Shown piece after piece: positions 7,359 to 16,032 of a stretch of DNA of 64,000 nucleotides. The translations under genes and the position numbers were made by a program. The notes beneath the pieces are model-generated. The model ran no database searches. It was given only the letters and a program-made list of their open reading frames with translations, and was not told the origin of the DNA. Position 1 is the first letter of the stretch; every line of letters starts with the position of its first letter. This DNA is from Fusobacterium mortiferum (GTDB lineage: Bacteria > Fusobacteriota > Fusobacteriia > Fusobacteriales > Fusobacteriaceae), in NCBI RefSeq assembly GCF_016900045.1, contig NZ_JACSNP010000009.1:1-64000 (forward strand). Direction: 5' to 3'.

Positions 7359-9872
7359 ATGAAGGAAAGATTGAAAAAGTATATTAGGAAAAGAGCAATA
7401 TTTGGTTTAACAATACTTTCATTTTTTATGATTCTATCTATTTTTTCACTATTAGTAGTGAAAGATAAAATTTTAGATAATATACAGCTAATGGGGAAAC
7501 AAATATCAGAACAATTATTAATAAAAGAGAATGAAAAAATTGGAAATTATGAGATGTTTGTTAGAACTGCAGGAATTTGGTTAAATGACCAAATAGAGAA
7601 ACACAAATCTGATGATGAGTTAAGAGAGTGGATGAAAGAATATACAGATTATATTAATCAGGAGTTAAATACTAAAAAAGTAGAAATCTATGCGGCTATA
7701 GATAAAAAAATTATAGGTGTTACTTATTGGAAAGGAAATGAACATTTTAATGTAGATGAAGCTGAGTGGTATAATTTGGCTATATTGGCTAACGGAAAAG
7801 TTATTTATACAGATACTTATAAAGATATCAGAACAGGAGAGTCGAGTTTTACAGTAGCTAAAAAAATAAATGAGAATGGAGATGTTTTAGCTGTAGATAT
7901 ATATTTAGACGAGTTATCAGAACCAGAATTTTATAAGGATTTACCTCTTAGAAGTTCATATTTTCTTTGTGATGCTAAGGGAAATATAGTTTATAGTATA
8001 CATAGAAGTAAAAATAGTGAAAATGAAATAAATAGATATATTCAAAAGGTAATATATGAGATATTAGATGGAAAACATGATGTAGCAGATTCTTTTACTA
8101 TTGATTTAGAAGGGAAAAAAAGAGGAGTGTATTACTCCTTATCAAAAAATGGATGGATATCTATATTAACAATACCGTATACCACTTTATTAATTGAAGT
8201 AGAGGAATTATATTACTTTTATATAGGAAGCTTCATATTACTTATATTAATAGGAATAGTGTCTTATTATAGAGAAGTTTGCTTGAATAAAAAAATAGAA
8301 GAAACTAATGAAGCTGTAAGAGTTTTAGGAAATTCATATTATGCTATTTATAGAATTGATTTTAAAAAAGAGAGATATTTTATGTTAAAGGGTTCTGGGT
8401 ATATGCAAGAACTATTATCTCGTTCGGGAAATTATCAAATTTTTATAGAAGCTTTAATCGAAGTAATAGAACCAGAAGCAAGGGAAGAATTTAGAAAAGG
8501 ATTTTCATTAGAAAGTATCAGAGATTTAGTTAAAAGAAGAGTAAAGGATTTTGGTGGGGATTTCAAAAGAAAATTTGGTTCAGAATATAAATGGGTAAAC
8601 GTAAGAGTTCTTTATGATGAAGCTTTAAGTATTAATGAAGTTATTTTATGTTTTAAAGAGATTAATGATGAGAAGAAGCAACAATTAGAACACACAGAAT
8701 TACTAAAAGATTCATTGAAAACAATGGAAAAAAATATGAAATCTAGAAATATATTTTTCTCAAATATGTCCCACGATATGAGAACTCCTTTAAACGGAAT
8801 AATTGGTTTATCTGAGTTGGCAAAATCTTATGTAGAAAGTCCAAGTGAAATATTAAAATATCTAGAAAAAATTAATAGTTCAAGTAAACAACTTTTAAAT
8901 CTAATAAATGATATTTTAGATTTGTCTAAAGCAGACTTCGGAAAATATAAATTGAATAGAGAGGAATTTTCTCTAAAAGAGAGTATAGAAGAGAGTCTAA
9001 TTCTTTTTGAAGTAGATGCTAAAAAAATGGAAAAAGATTTTGAAGTTATATATAAAATAGAAAATAATAGAGTTATTGGTGATTTTAATAAAATACGTCA
9101 AATTTTAAATAATATTATCTCAAATGCTTTTAAATATACAAGAGTTGGAGATAAAATAACTTTAACAGTAGAAGAGATAAAAAGAGAAAAGTATTCTAAT
9201 TTCCGTTTTGAAGTAAAAGATACCGGTTATGGAATGACTGAAGAATTTTTAGAAAGAATATTTCTTCCTTTTGAAAGAGAAACAAGATTTGGAGCTAAAG
9301 GTATAAAGGGAACTGGTCTAGGAATGCCGATTGTAAAAAATCTAGTTACACAATTAGAGGGAGAGATTGCTATAACAAGTGAAATAGAGAAGGGAACAAC
9401 AGTTTCTATAATTATTCCATTGGAGATTTCTAAAGAAAAAGTGGAAGTAAAAGTCAAAGAAGAGAACGGATTTGAAACTTCACTTGAAGGAAGAACAATA
9501 TTAATTGCTGAAGATAATGAGATTAATATGGAAATAGCTACAGAATTTTTACAAATGAAAGGATTAAATATAATACAAGCTTGGAATGGATTGGAGGCAG
9601 TTGAGAAATTTGAAGCTTCTAAAGTAGGAAGTATTGATGTTATACTAATGGATATGCAAATGCCAGAGTTAGATGGATGTGAAGCAGCTAAAAGAATTAG
9701 AAATCTAGGTAGAAGTGATGCTAAGAGTATTCCAATAGTGGCAGTAACAGCCAATGCTTTTCCTGAGGATATATCAGCAACAACTTTAGCAGGAATGAAT
9801 GGACATATATCTAAGCCGATAGATTTTAATATATTAGAGAAGAAATTGAAAGAATATTTAAAAAGAAAGTAA
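7359..9872 (+). CDS. Membrane hybrid histidine kinase (Cache-like sensor, PAS-like, HisKA, HATPase, REC)
   Basis: Residues 13-34 and about 285-304 are membrane segments around an extracytoplasmic Cache-like sensor of about 250 residues. A PAS-like linker (about 315-440) leads to HisKA with MSHDMRTPLNG, phospho-acceptor His near 472. The HATPase domain has an N box (IISNAFKYT), DTGYGM and GTGLGM. A C-terminal receiver starts near 715, with phospho-acceptor Asp near 765 in LMDMQMP. The next gene, 8 nt downstream, is a REC-HD-GYP protein, so a relay to c-di-GMP degradation is the natural reading. The signal is unknown. It forms the left border of the fibre island. Confidence 0.92.
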   Translation: MKERLKKYIRKRAIFGLTILSFFMILSIFSLLVVKDKILDNIQLMGKQISEQLLIKENEKIGNYEMFVRTAGIWLNDQIEKHKSDDELREWMKEYTDYINQELNTKKVEIYAAIDKKIIGVTYWKGNEHFNVDEAEWYNLAILANGKVIYTDTYKDIRTGESSFTVAKKINENGDVLAVDIYLDELSEPEFYKDLPLRSSYFLCDAKGNIVYSIHRSKNSENEINRYIQKVIYEILDGKHDVADSFTIDLEGKKRGVYYSLSKNGWISILTIPYTTLLIEVEELYYFYIGSFILLILIGIVSYYREVCLNKKIEETNEAVRVLGNSYYAIYRIDFKKERYFMLKGSGYMQELLSRSGNYQIFIEALIEVIEPEAREEFRKGFSLESIRDLVKRRVKDFGGDFKRKFGSEYKWVNVRVLYDEALSINEVILCFKEINDEKKQQLEHTELLKDSLKTMEKNMKSRNIFFSNMSHDMRTPLNGIIGLSELAKSYVESPSEILKYLEKINSSSKQLLNLINDILDLSKADFGKYKLNREEFSLKESIEESLILFEVDAKKMEKDFEVIYKIENNRVIGDFNKIRQILNNIISNAFKYTRVGDKITLTVEEIKREKYSNFRFEVKDTGYGMTEEFLERIFLPFERETRFGAKGIKGTGLGMPIVKNLVTQLEGEIAITSEIEKGTTVSIIIPLEISKEKVEVKVKEENGFETSLEGRTILIAEDNEINMEIATEFLQMKGLNIIQAWNGLEAVEKFEASKVGSIDVILMDMQMPELDGCEAAKRIRNLGRSDAKSIPIVAVTANAFPEDISATTLAGMNGHISKPIDFNILEKKLKEYLKRK

Positions 9873-9883
9873 AGGAGTAGATG

Positions 9884-10939
9884 ATGAATAATAGAGATAC
9901 GATTCTAATAGTTGATGACCAAGAAATCAATAGAGCAATATTAAGTCAAATTTTTATAGAGAAATATCAAATTGTAGAAGCTGAAAATGGAAAAGTGGCC
10001 TTAGAATATATAAAAAATAATAAAGAAAGAATAGTAGCGATATTATTGGATATAATAATGCCAGAAATGGATGGAATGGAGCTATTAAGAATTTTAAAAA
10101 AAGAAGAACTAGAAGAGAATATTCCTATTTTTTTAATAACAGCAGATACCTCTCAAGAGAAAATGAGAGAGGGATATGAATTAGGGGTAAATGATATTAT
10201 CGAAAAACCATTTGTTCCGTTTTTTCTAGAAAAAAGAATAAATAGTATTGTAGAATTATATAAAACAAAGGAAAGATTAAATAATATAGTTGAACATCAA
10301 GCTGAAATTATTGAGGAGAAAGTAAAGGATATAAAAATTTTGAGTAACACTATGCTTGAAACATTAGCCTTAGCTATTGAGTTTAGAAGTGGAGAGACAG
10401 GTCAACATGTACAAAATATAAGAAAGTTAACTTTTAAACTTTTAAGAAAATTAAAACAGGAAAATTATGAAGAATGTGTAAACTTAACAGATGAAGATAT
10501 AGAAAATATTACAAATGCTTCTATACTACACGATATAGGGAAAATAGCTATTCCAGATGCTATATTAAATAAACCAGGAAGATTTACTCCAGAAGAGTTT
10601 GAAATAATGAAAACTCATTCAGCAAGGGGAGGCGAGATAATAGAGAGGATACCATGTAAAGAAAAAAGACCACTATTTAGATATGCTTATGATATTTGTC
10701 GTCATCATCATGAGCGTTGGAATGGAAAGGGATATCCTGATGGTTTAGTTGGAAAAGAGAATAAAATTTGGGCTCAAGTAGTAGCTTTAGCAGATGTTTA
10801 TGATGCTTTAATAAGTAAGAGATGTTATAAGGATTCATATGAAAGACAGAAAGCTGTTGATATGATAGTGAATGGAGAGTGTGGAGAATTTAATCCAGAG
10901 TTGATAAAAGCTTTTATAGAGATAGAGAAAGAATTATAA
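9884..10939 (+). CDS. Response regulator with HD-GYP c-di-GMP phosphodiesterase domain (RpfG type)
   Basis: The receiver (1-125) carries the phospho-acceptor Asp near 56 in LLDIIMP and a C-terminal Lys in EKPF. A coiled linker leads to an HD-GYP domain with HDIGK (His near 216), HHHERWNGKGYP and LADVYDAL; all metal-binding positions I can see are present, so it should be active against c-di-GMP. The ribosome-binding site AAAGGAG is followed by two adjacent ATGs (9881 and 9884), and the second has better spacing. It is coupled to the upstream hybrid kinase. It should lower c-di-GMP and so act on the riboswitch that begins about 60 nt after its stop. Confidence 0.92.
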   Translation: MNNRDTILIVDDQEINRAILSQIFIEKYQIVEAENGKVALEYIKNNKERIVAILLDIIMPEMDGMELLRILKKEELEENIPIFLITADTSQEKMREGYELGVNDIIEKPFVPFFLEKRINSIVELYKTKERLNNIVEHQAEIIEEKVKDIKILSNTMLETLALAIEFRSGETGQHVQNIRKLTFKLLRKLKQENYEECVNLTDEDIENITNASILHDIGKIAIPDAILNKPGRFTPEEFEIMKTHSARGGEIIERIPCKEKRPLFRYAYDICRHHHERWNGKGYPDGLVGKENKIWAQVVALADVYDALISKRCYKDSYERQKAVDMIVNGECGEFNPELIKAFIEIEKEL

Positions 10940-10958
10940 AAAATATTAATATTTAAAA

Positions 10959-10987
10959 TTGCTTTTTTTAAAGTAATATAGTATAAT
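10959..10987 (+). promoter_or_regulatory. Promoter for the first riboswitch-controlled operon
   Basis: TTGCTT at 10959-10964, a 17-nt spacer and TATAAT at 10982-10987 place transcription start just before the aptamer at about 10999. Confidence 0.75.
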
Positions 10988-10998
10988 AAAAAAAAGAA

Positions 10999-11064
10999 AT
11001 GTGGCAAAATAACGGCAACGTTATGACGCAAAGCTATAGGGTCTTATGGAGACAGCCAGTTGCA
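10999..11064 (+). promoter_or_regulatory. c-di-GMP-I (GEMM-I) riboswitch aptamer 1
   Basis: The order of conserved elements matches the class: GGCAAAA at 11003, a stem ATAACG/CGTTAT capped by a GCAA tetraloop, GACGCAAAGCTATAGGG starting near 11025, a GTC/GAC stem, and AGCCAGTTGC ending at 11063. GCAA at 11004-11007 can pair with TTGC at 11060-11063 to close the aptamer. The following terminator reuses TGC of that closing strand, so the folds appear mutually exclusive. This predicts that ligand binding favours read-through (ON), which is inference. It sits upstream of the pilin/HD-GYP/usher operon. Confidence 0.92.
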
Positions 11065-11104
11065 ACTTAAAAGATATAAAAATCTTTCAAGTTGCATTTT
11101 TTTT
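11061..11104 (+). terminator. Riboswitch 1 expression-platform terminator
   Basis: TGCAACTT (11061-11068) pairs with AAGTTGCA (11089-11096), with AGAT/ATCT inside, followed by T8. The 5' arm overlaps the aptamer's closing strand by three bases. Confidence 0.85.
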
Positions 11105-11133
11105 AATCAAAATAAAAAGTTTAGGAGGATATT

Positions 11134-11595
11134 ATGAAAAAATTATTATTATTATTTGGAATTATGTCTAGCTTATTAATGGGAGAGAATGAAAAATCTG
11201 TAGATGTACAAGTTACAGCAAGGGTAATAAAACCTATTGAAGTTGTAAATAAAAAGGATGTAGAATTTGGAACTATTGTAGTTGGACAAGAGAATGTAAA
11301 AGCAAAGTCAAATGGTTCTATAACTTTTTCTGGAGAGGAAAAAATAAGAGTAAGTTGGAAAGCTGAAGATGGTCACGGATTTAATAAGATAAATGATCCG
11401 ATAGTGGTTACTATAGCTAATGGAGAAAATGAGATTAAGACACTAATATCAGCTGAAGAAGTTTCAAATGGAGTTTTAAACTTAAATGGTACTCAAGAAA
11501 CAATAGTGTTTAGTGGAAAAATAGATAAAGTACCAGAAGTGGCTCCAGGTAGTTATTCTGGAAACTTCACAGTAAGAGCAGAGTATATAGATTAA
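11134..11595 (+). CDS. Secreted pilin-like protein, DUF4402-like (paralogue 1)
   Basis: A signal peptide (about 1-17) precedes a beta-rich domain of about 135 residues. VQVTARVI, DVEFGTIVVGQ and the C-terminal PGSYSGNFTVRAEY recur, with changes, in the proteins at 20044 and 21523, so these three form one family. The pattern resembles DUF4402 fimbrial-type domains. The ATG follows GGAGGA and is the first gene behind c-di-GMP riboswitch 1. I infer a minor or adaptor pilin of the fibre. It lacks two segments found in its longer paralogues. Subunit function is inferred from chaperone and usher genes in the same operon. Confidence 0.75.
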   Translation: MKKLLLLFGIMSSLLMGENEKSVDVQVTARVIKPIEVVNKKDVEFGTIVVGQENVKAKSNGSITFSGEEKIRVSWKAEDGHGFNKINDPIVVTIANGENEIKTLISAEEVSNGVLNLNGTQETIVFSGKIDKVPEVAPGSYSGNFTVRAEYID

Positions 11596-11624
11596 TAAAA
11601 AAGAGAAATAGAGGGAGGATTGAG

Positions 11625-13730
11625 TTGCGAGTGAAAAGATTAGTATTTTATTTTTTCCTAATAACTAGTATAGTTTTTGGGGGAGAAGGGTTAAAGGTAG
11701 GGTATCCTTTAAATCTTACAGATATGTATTTTTACAAAGATTTAGAAAGTATTGCTTATAAAGGAATTTATAGTGATTTATTAAAGGATTTTAATAAAGA
11801 TAGTAAATATGATTTTGAGTATCAAGGTGGAAATGAAACAGGAGATTTAGTTTTAAGAGTAACACAAACTGAAGAAAATGGGAATTATAATTATATAGTT
11901 ACTCCATTTAGTTATAGAGCGGTTATGTTAGTAAATATGGATAGTATGTTTACTAAGGTAGATGATTTATATGGACTAACAGTAGGATATGTAAAAAATC
12001 AAAGAGGAATAGAAGCGATTGAAGGTAGAAATAAAGGAGTAGAGTTTTATAAGACTTCTTTTGAAAATGAAAATCAAGCAATATTAGCTTTAAAAAATAA
12101 AAAAGTAGATGCTATTGTTTTAAAAGATTGGAATGAAAGTAATCCATTAGAAAAGAATTTTAGAGTAATTAGTACTGTACTTACAAAGGAACAAATTGGA
12201 GTTAATAAAACAAAAGTTGATTTATATGAAAGTCTAAAAAAATATTTTGAAACTTTAAATGATACGACTCTTAACGAGATTGTTGATAAAAATAGAATAG
12301 CTTTTTATACATACCTTTTAAAAGATACTCCAGATTATAGTTTTATAAAGGAGAAATATAAGAGTTTAAAAATATCTTTACCAAAAGATAAATATTATTT
12401 ACCAATTTACTATGAAGAAAATGGAATATATAAAGGGTTATTATTTAATATCTTAGATGATATAGAAAAAATAGTAGGAATACCCTTTGAAGTTATAGCT
12501 GATAGAGAAAAAGCTGATATAAGAGGATTATATATAAGTAAGGAAACAGATGCAAATCTTGTAGCTACAAAACCTTACTATAAAACTGACATAGCTGTTG
12601 CAAGTACAAAAAAATCTTATTTGATGACAGAGATAAGCGATTTGGATAACTCAAAAGTTATAGTAGTTGAAAATCAAACTGTAGGAAAGTATGTAGAAGA
12701 TAGAACTGAGGGAGTAACTTTGGTGACAGCTCCTACAATTCAAGAGGGAGTAAATAAACTAATTGCTGGAGAGGGAGAATATATAGTTTCATATAGTAAC
12801 CCTTTAAGAGGGGTAATTTTAAATACCTTTGTTGATAAAAAGGTGGGAATTATAGGGAGAATTAATGAAAAATTTGGTATCTCTATGGGAGTAAAAGCAG
12901 ATGATGAAGCACTATTTAATATAATTAATACAATATTAAATAGTTATTCAGTAGAAGAAACAACATTAGAAACAAATAGAACAGCTCAAGTAATAATAAA
13001 AACAGACTATTCTATGGCTGCTAAAATTGGAATTCCATTAGCAATTATAGCTCTTATATTAGCAATAGCTTTAAGAAAGGCTGTAATTAATAAAAGAAAA
13101 GCAGAAAAAATAGGTAATACTTTATTAGAAACAATGGTAAAGGTAAATCAATTAAAACAAACAGAGTCAGGATTACATGCTAAAAGAATATCTCTTCATG
13201 CTGAAGTTTTAGGAGAGAAGTTAGGATTATCAAAAGATTTAATAGATGGAATGAAACAATATGCAATAATCCATGATATTGGAAAAGTTATTGTTCCAGC
13301 TGATATCTTAAATAAGAGTGGAAAGTTAACTCCAGAAGAGTTTGAAGTAATGAAAAAACACTCAGAGTTTGGATATGAGATTATAAAAGAACTTGAATTA
13401 GGTAAGATAGCAGAAAATGTAGCTAGATATCACCATGAAAAATGGAATGGAAAAGGATATCCATTAGGATTAAAAGGAGAAGAGATTCCATTAGAGGGAA
13501 GAGTAATAGGTATTTTAGATGTATATGATAGTATGAGAGAGGATAAAGTATATAAAAAAGGATTATCTCATCAAGAAGCGATTGAAATTATTAAAAATGA
13601 GAGCGGGGTAAGTTTTGATCCAAAAATAGTAAAAGTATTTTTAGAAAATGAAAAACTATTTGAAGATATCTATAACAAAACTTCTGGAAAAATAGATCTA
13701 GTAGAAGAGTACTATAGAATAATGAAATAA
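11625..13730 (+). CDS. Transmembrane c-di-GMP phosphodiesterase: tandem solute-binding-like sensors plus HD-GYP
   Basis: A signal peptide is followed by two periplasmic solute-binding-protein-3-like modules (about 22-225 and 235-455), a BvgS-like tandem flytrap layout. One membrane segment (about 468-486) leads to a cytoplasmic HD-GYP domain with HDIGK (His near 550), YHHEKWNGKGYP and LDVYDSM, apparently intact. It should degrade c-di-GMP in response to a periplasmic ligand. It sits inside the operon controlled by a c-di-GMP riboswitch, implying feedback. The start is a TTG at 11625, six bases after GGGAGG; a GTG two codons on is possible but worse spaced. Confidence 0.9.
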   Translation: MRVKRLVFYFFLITSIVFGGEGLKVGYPLNLTDMYFYKDLESIAYKGIYSDLLKDFNKDSKYDFEYQGGNETGDLVLRVTQTEENGNYNYIVTPFSYRAVMLVNMDSMFTKVDDLYGLTVGYVKNQRGIEAIEGRNKGVEFYKTSFENENQAILALKNKKVDAIVLKDWNESNPLEKNFRVISTVLTKEQIGVNKTKVDLYESLKKYFETLNDTTLNEIVDKNRIAFYTYLLKDTPDYSFIKEKYKSLKISLPKDKYYLPIYYEENGIYKGLLFNILDDIEKIVGIPFEVIADREKADIRGLYISKETDANLVATKPYYKTDIAVASTKKSYLMTEISDLDNSKVIVVENQTVGKYVEDRTEGVTLVTAPTIQEGVNKLIAGEGEYIVSYSNPLRGVILNTFVDKKVGIIGRINEKFGISMGVKADDEALFNIINTILNSYSVEETTLETNRTAQVIIKTDYSMAAKIGIPLAIIALILAIALRKAVINKRKAEKIGNTLLETMVKVNQLKQTESGLHAKRISLHAEVLGEKLGLSKDLIDGMKQYAIIHDIGKVIVPADILNKSGKLTPEEFEVMKKHSEFGYEIIKELELGKIAENVARYHHEKWNGKGYPLGLKGEEIPLEGRVIGILDVYDSMREDKVYKKGLSHQEAIEIIKNESGVSFDPKIVKVFLENEKLFEDIYNKTSGKIDLVEEYYRIMK

Positions 13731-13758
13731 ATGCAATAGGCAAAAAGAAGGTGAAGAC

Positions 13759-15189
13759 TTGAAAAATAAATTTTTGATTTTCTTATTTCTTGTTTGTTCT
13801 TCAATAGGTGTTTTGGGGGAAAATATTGGAAATATAAAAGAAGAGTTTTTTATAACAGAATATACAGAAGAAAGCTCAACTGAAAATCTAAAAATAGAAC
13901 AGGAATTGATGATACAGACTGTAGATCCTGTGAAATTAGCAGATAGTTATTCAAGAAGAGTAACAGGCTTAATTTATGATACTCTTTTTGTAAATAGTAA
14001 TGGAGAGATTGTTCCAAATTTAGTTGAAAGATATAATTGGCAAGAGGAAAATAAATTATTTATAAAACTTAAATCAGGAATAAGATTTCATGATGGAAGT
14101 GAGCTTACTTCTAAAGATATTGAGAATTCGTTAATGAGATTAAAGAAAGAGGGTACAGTATCAGAGATGTACAACTCTATTCTAGGAATAGAGATAGTAG
14201 ATAAGTATAGTTTTATAATTAATTTAAATATAAGAGATGGATTATTATTAAATGCTTTATCAAACTCTTTTTCAAGTATTGTAAAAGTGGATAATGGTAA
14301 ATTTTATGGAACAGGACCATATTCAATAGAAGTTTTTAATGAAGGTGTTTTAAAATTAAAGAATTTTGATAAATGCTTTGATAGAAATGAAAATATGTAT
14401 AAAGAGATAGAGATAAGATGGGATCTAAATCCTAATCAAAGAATCATAAAGTATACGAATGATATTAACAATTTTGTTTTTGATTTGTATAAAGAGGATA
14501 TAGAGAAGGCAGAGGATTATGATTTACTAAGTGATGAAACAGTAGTAGAGAAAAGTCCAATTTATGATACTTTAGGATTGATGTTTGGAAAAAAATATAC
14601 TATAGATGAGAGAGTAGCTATAGAGAGAGCTATATATCAAAATGTAGATGGTTTTTTCCCAGAAGATTTAGTTGAAGCAGAGCTTTCTAAGATTGATAAA
14701 AATTATAATTTAAATGAAGCTAAAAAATTAATTAGTGAAGTAGGTTTAAAATCTAAGAAAATAGATATAATGGTCTTAAATACTGAACATAATATGAAAA
14801 TTGCAAATTATGTTAAGAAAAATTTAGAAGACGCTGGAATGAAAGTAACTTTACTTCCTCATGGAATGATATCTTTTTATCAAAAACTTTATGCTAGAGA
14901 TTATGATACTGCAATATACAATATAAATATTAGTACAGTTTATCCAATATTAAGTTTGGAAAAAATACTGATCTATGATATAGGGGATAAGGAAACAGCG
15001 AATGCTTTACTTCCTTTTATTGAATTGATGAGAAAAGAAAAAAATCCTGAGAAAGTAAAAAAAATATTTGATAAGGTTTTATCTTTGGTTAATAAGAATA
15101 TGTTATATATTCCTATTGAACATAAGGAAACTTTCCAAATAGCTGAAGAAGAGAATATGAAAAGATTTCATAAGATAGTAGGATATTAA
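13759..15189 (+). CDS. Family 5 extracellular solute-binding protein (oligopeptide/dipeptide type)
   Basis: A signal peptide (about 1-20, no lipobox cysteine seen) precedes an SBP_bac_5 fold. Family-like stretches include QTVDPVKLADSYS, LIYDTLFV, the FHDGSELTSKDI region and GTGPYSI. At 476 residues it is slightly short for OppA/DppA proteins. No ABC permease or ATPase is nearby, so it may serve as a sensor or partner of the flytrap HD-GYP protein 28 nt upstream rather than as a transporter part; that is inference. It starts at TTG 13759 after GAAGGTG. It belongs to the riboswitch 1 operon. Confidence 0.85.
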   Translation: MKNKFLIFLFLVCSSIGVLGENIGNIKEEFFITEYTEESSTENLKIEQELMIQTVDPVKLADSYSRRVTGLIYDTLFVNSNGEIVPNLVERYNWQEENKLFIKLKSGIRFHDGSELTSKDIENSLMRLKKEGTVSEMYNSILGIEIVDKYSFIINLNIRDGLLLNALSNSFSSIVKVDNGKFYGTGPYSIEVFNEGVLKLKNFDKCFDRNENMYKEIEIRWDLNPNQRIIKYTNDINNFVFDLYKEDIEKAEDYDLLSDETVVEKSPIYDTLGLMFGKKYTIDERVAIERAIYQNVDGFFPEDLVEAELSKIDKNYNLNEAKKLISEVGLKSKKIDIMVLNTEHNMKIANYVKKNLEDAGMKVTLLPHGMISFYQKLYARDYDTAIYNINISTVYPILSLEKILIYDIGDKETANALLPFIELMRKEKNPEKVKKIFDKVLSLVNKNMLYIPIEHKETFQIAEEENMKRFHKIVGY

Positions 15190-15213
15190 TCAGATAAAAG
15201 GGGGAGAAGGGAA

Positions 15214-16032
15214 ATGAAAAGATTATATTGTATAATACTAAGCTTGATATTATTTTCTTTTTCTTATGGAGACAATGAGTATACAGCTTATATAAAAAGA
15301 GTTAACTCAATTGGTATTTTTATAGGAGATACAACACAAGGTGTAGAGTATAATTTTGATATATGTATTGAACCAAGAAATAATGGAAATGCTTTAGAAG
15401 ATGATTATTTTATTAAAGAAGATAAAGCAGAGAATAGCAAAATAATTATGACTCTAGATAAGATACAATTGCTTGAAGGAAGACCAAAATATTACTTTCC
15501 TATTAACAGTGATAATAAGTTAGATGAGATGAAATTGAAAGTGACTGGAAGAATAAATTTAAAAAATGGAATTGAGAATCTAGTTGGTACAGAGAGAATA
15601 AAAATTGGTGATATACAAGAAAAAAATCATAAAAGAGGAGTTTATTTAACATTTGACTATAGTATACTAAAAAAAGAGGATACAGTAAGTTTAAGAGTTG
15701 TAAGAGATATGGACTTAGGAGTAGCTGTAGCTGGATATCCATTAAGAAGTAGTAAACCAGCTATTGTAGAGATAAAAGGAATAAAAAGTAATGGAGCAAG
15801 AGTAGAAGTAGAAAAAGAAGTAGCAATCATAAATGAAGCTAAGAAAAGCTCTTTAAATGTAATGCTTGACGTAGAAAATTATAAAGCACGTCAAACTAGT
15901 GATAAATCAGTTATAGAGTTAAAACCAACAAATGATTCTGTAGAGATAAAAATAAATGGATATAGTAAAACAGAAAAAAATACGCCATCTGGAGTATATA
16001 AAGGAGCTTTTAAAGTGAGAGTGATTTACTGA
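15214..16032 (+). CDS. Secreted two-part protein with pilin-like C-terminus (tip-adhesin candidate)
   Basis: A signal peptide (about 1-19) is followed by an unrecognised beta-rich region (about 20-160) and a C-terminal part (about 160-272). The latter contains DLGVAVAG and ends SGVYKGAFKVRVIY, echoing the pilin-like paralogues in this operon. An N-terminal private domain joined to a C-terminal pilin-like domain is the usual plan of chaperone-usher tip adhesins. Its position just before the usher, with a 1-nt TGATG overlap, supports a subunit role. The sequence alone does not show binding activity. Confidence 0.65.
   Translation: MKRLYCIILSLILFSFSYGDNEYTAYIKRVNSIGIFIGDTTQGVEYNFDICIEPRNNGNALEDDYFIKEDKAENSKIIMTLDKIQLLEGRPKYYFPINSDNKLDEMKLKVTGRINLKNGIENLVGTERIKIGDIQEKNHKRGVYLTFDYSILKKEDTVSLRVVRDMDLGVAVAGYPLRSSKPAIVEIKGIKSNGARVEVEKEVAIINEAKKSSLNVMLDVENYKARQTSDKSVIELKPTNDSVEIKINGYSKTEKNTPSGVYKGAFKVRVIY

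Noticed and set aside
9227-9754. Long antisense open frame within the hybrid kinase
   Set aside because: It is out of frame with the kinase, lacks a ribosome-binding site and reads as low-complexity hydrophobic sequence, a shadow of the AT-rich codons.
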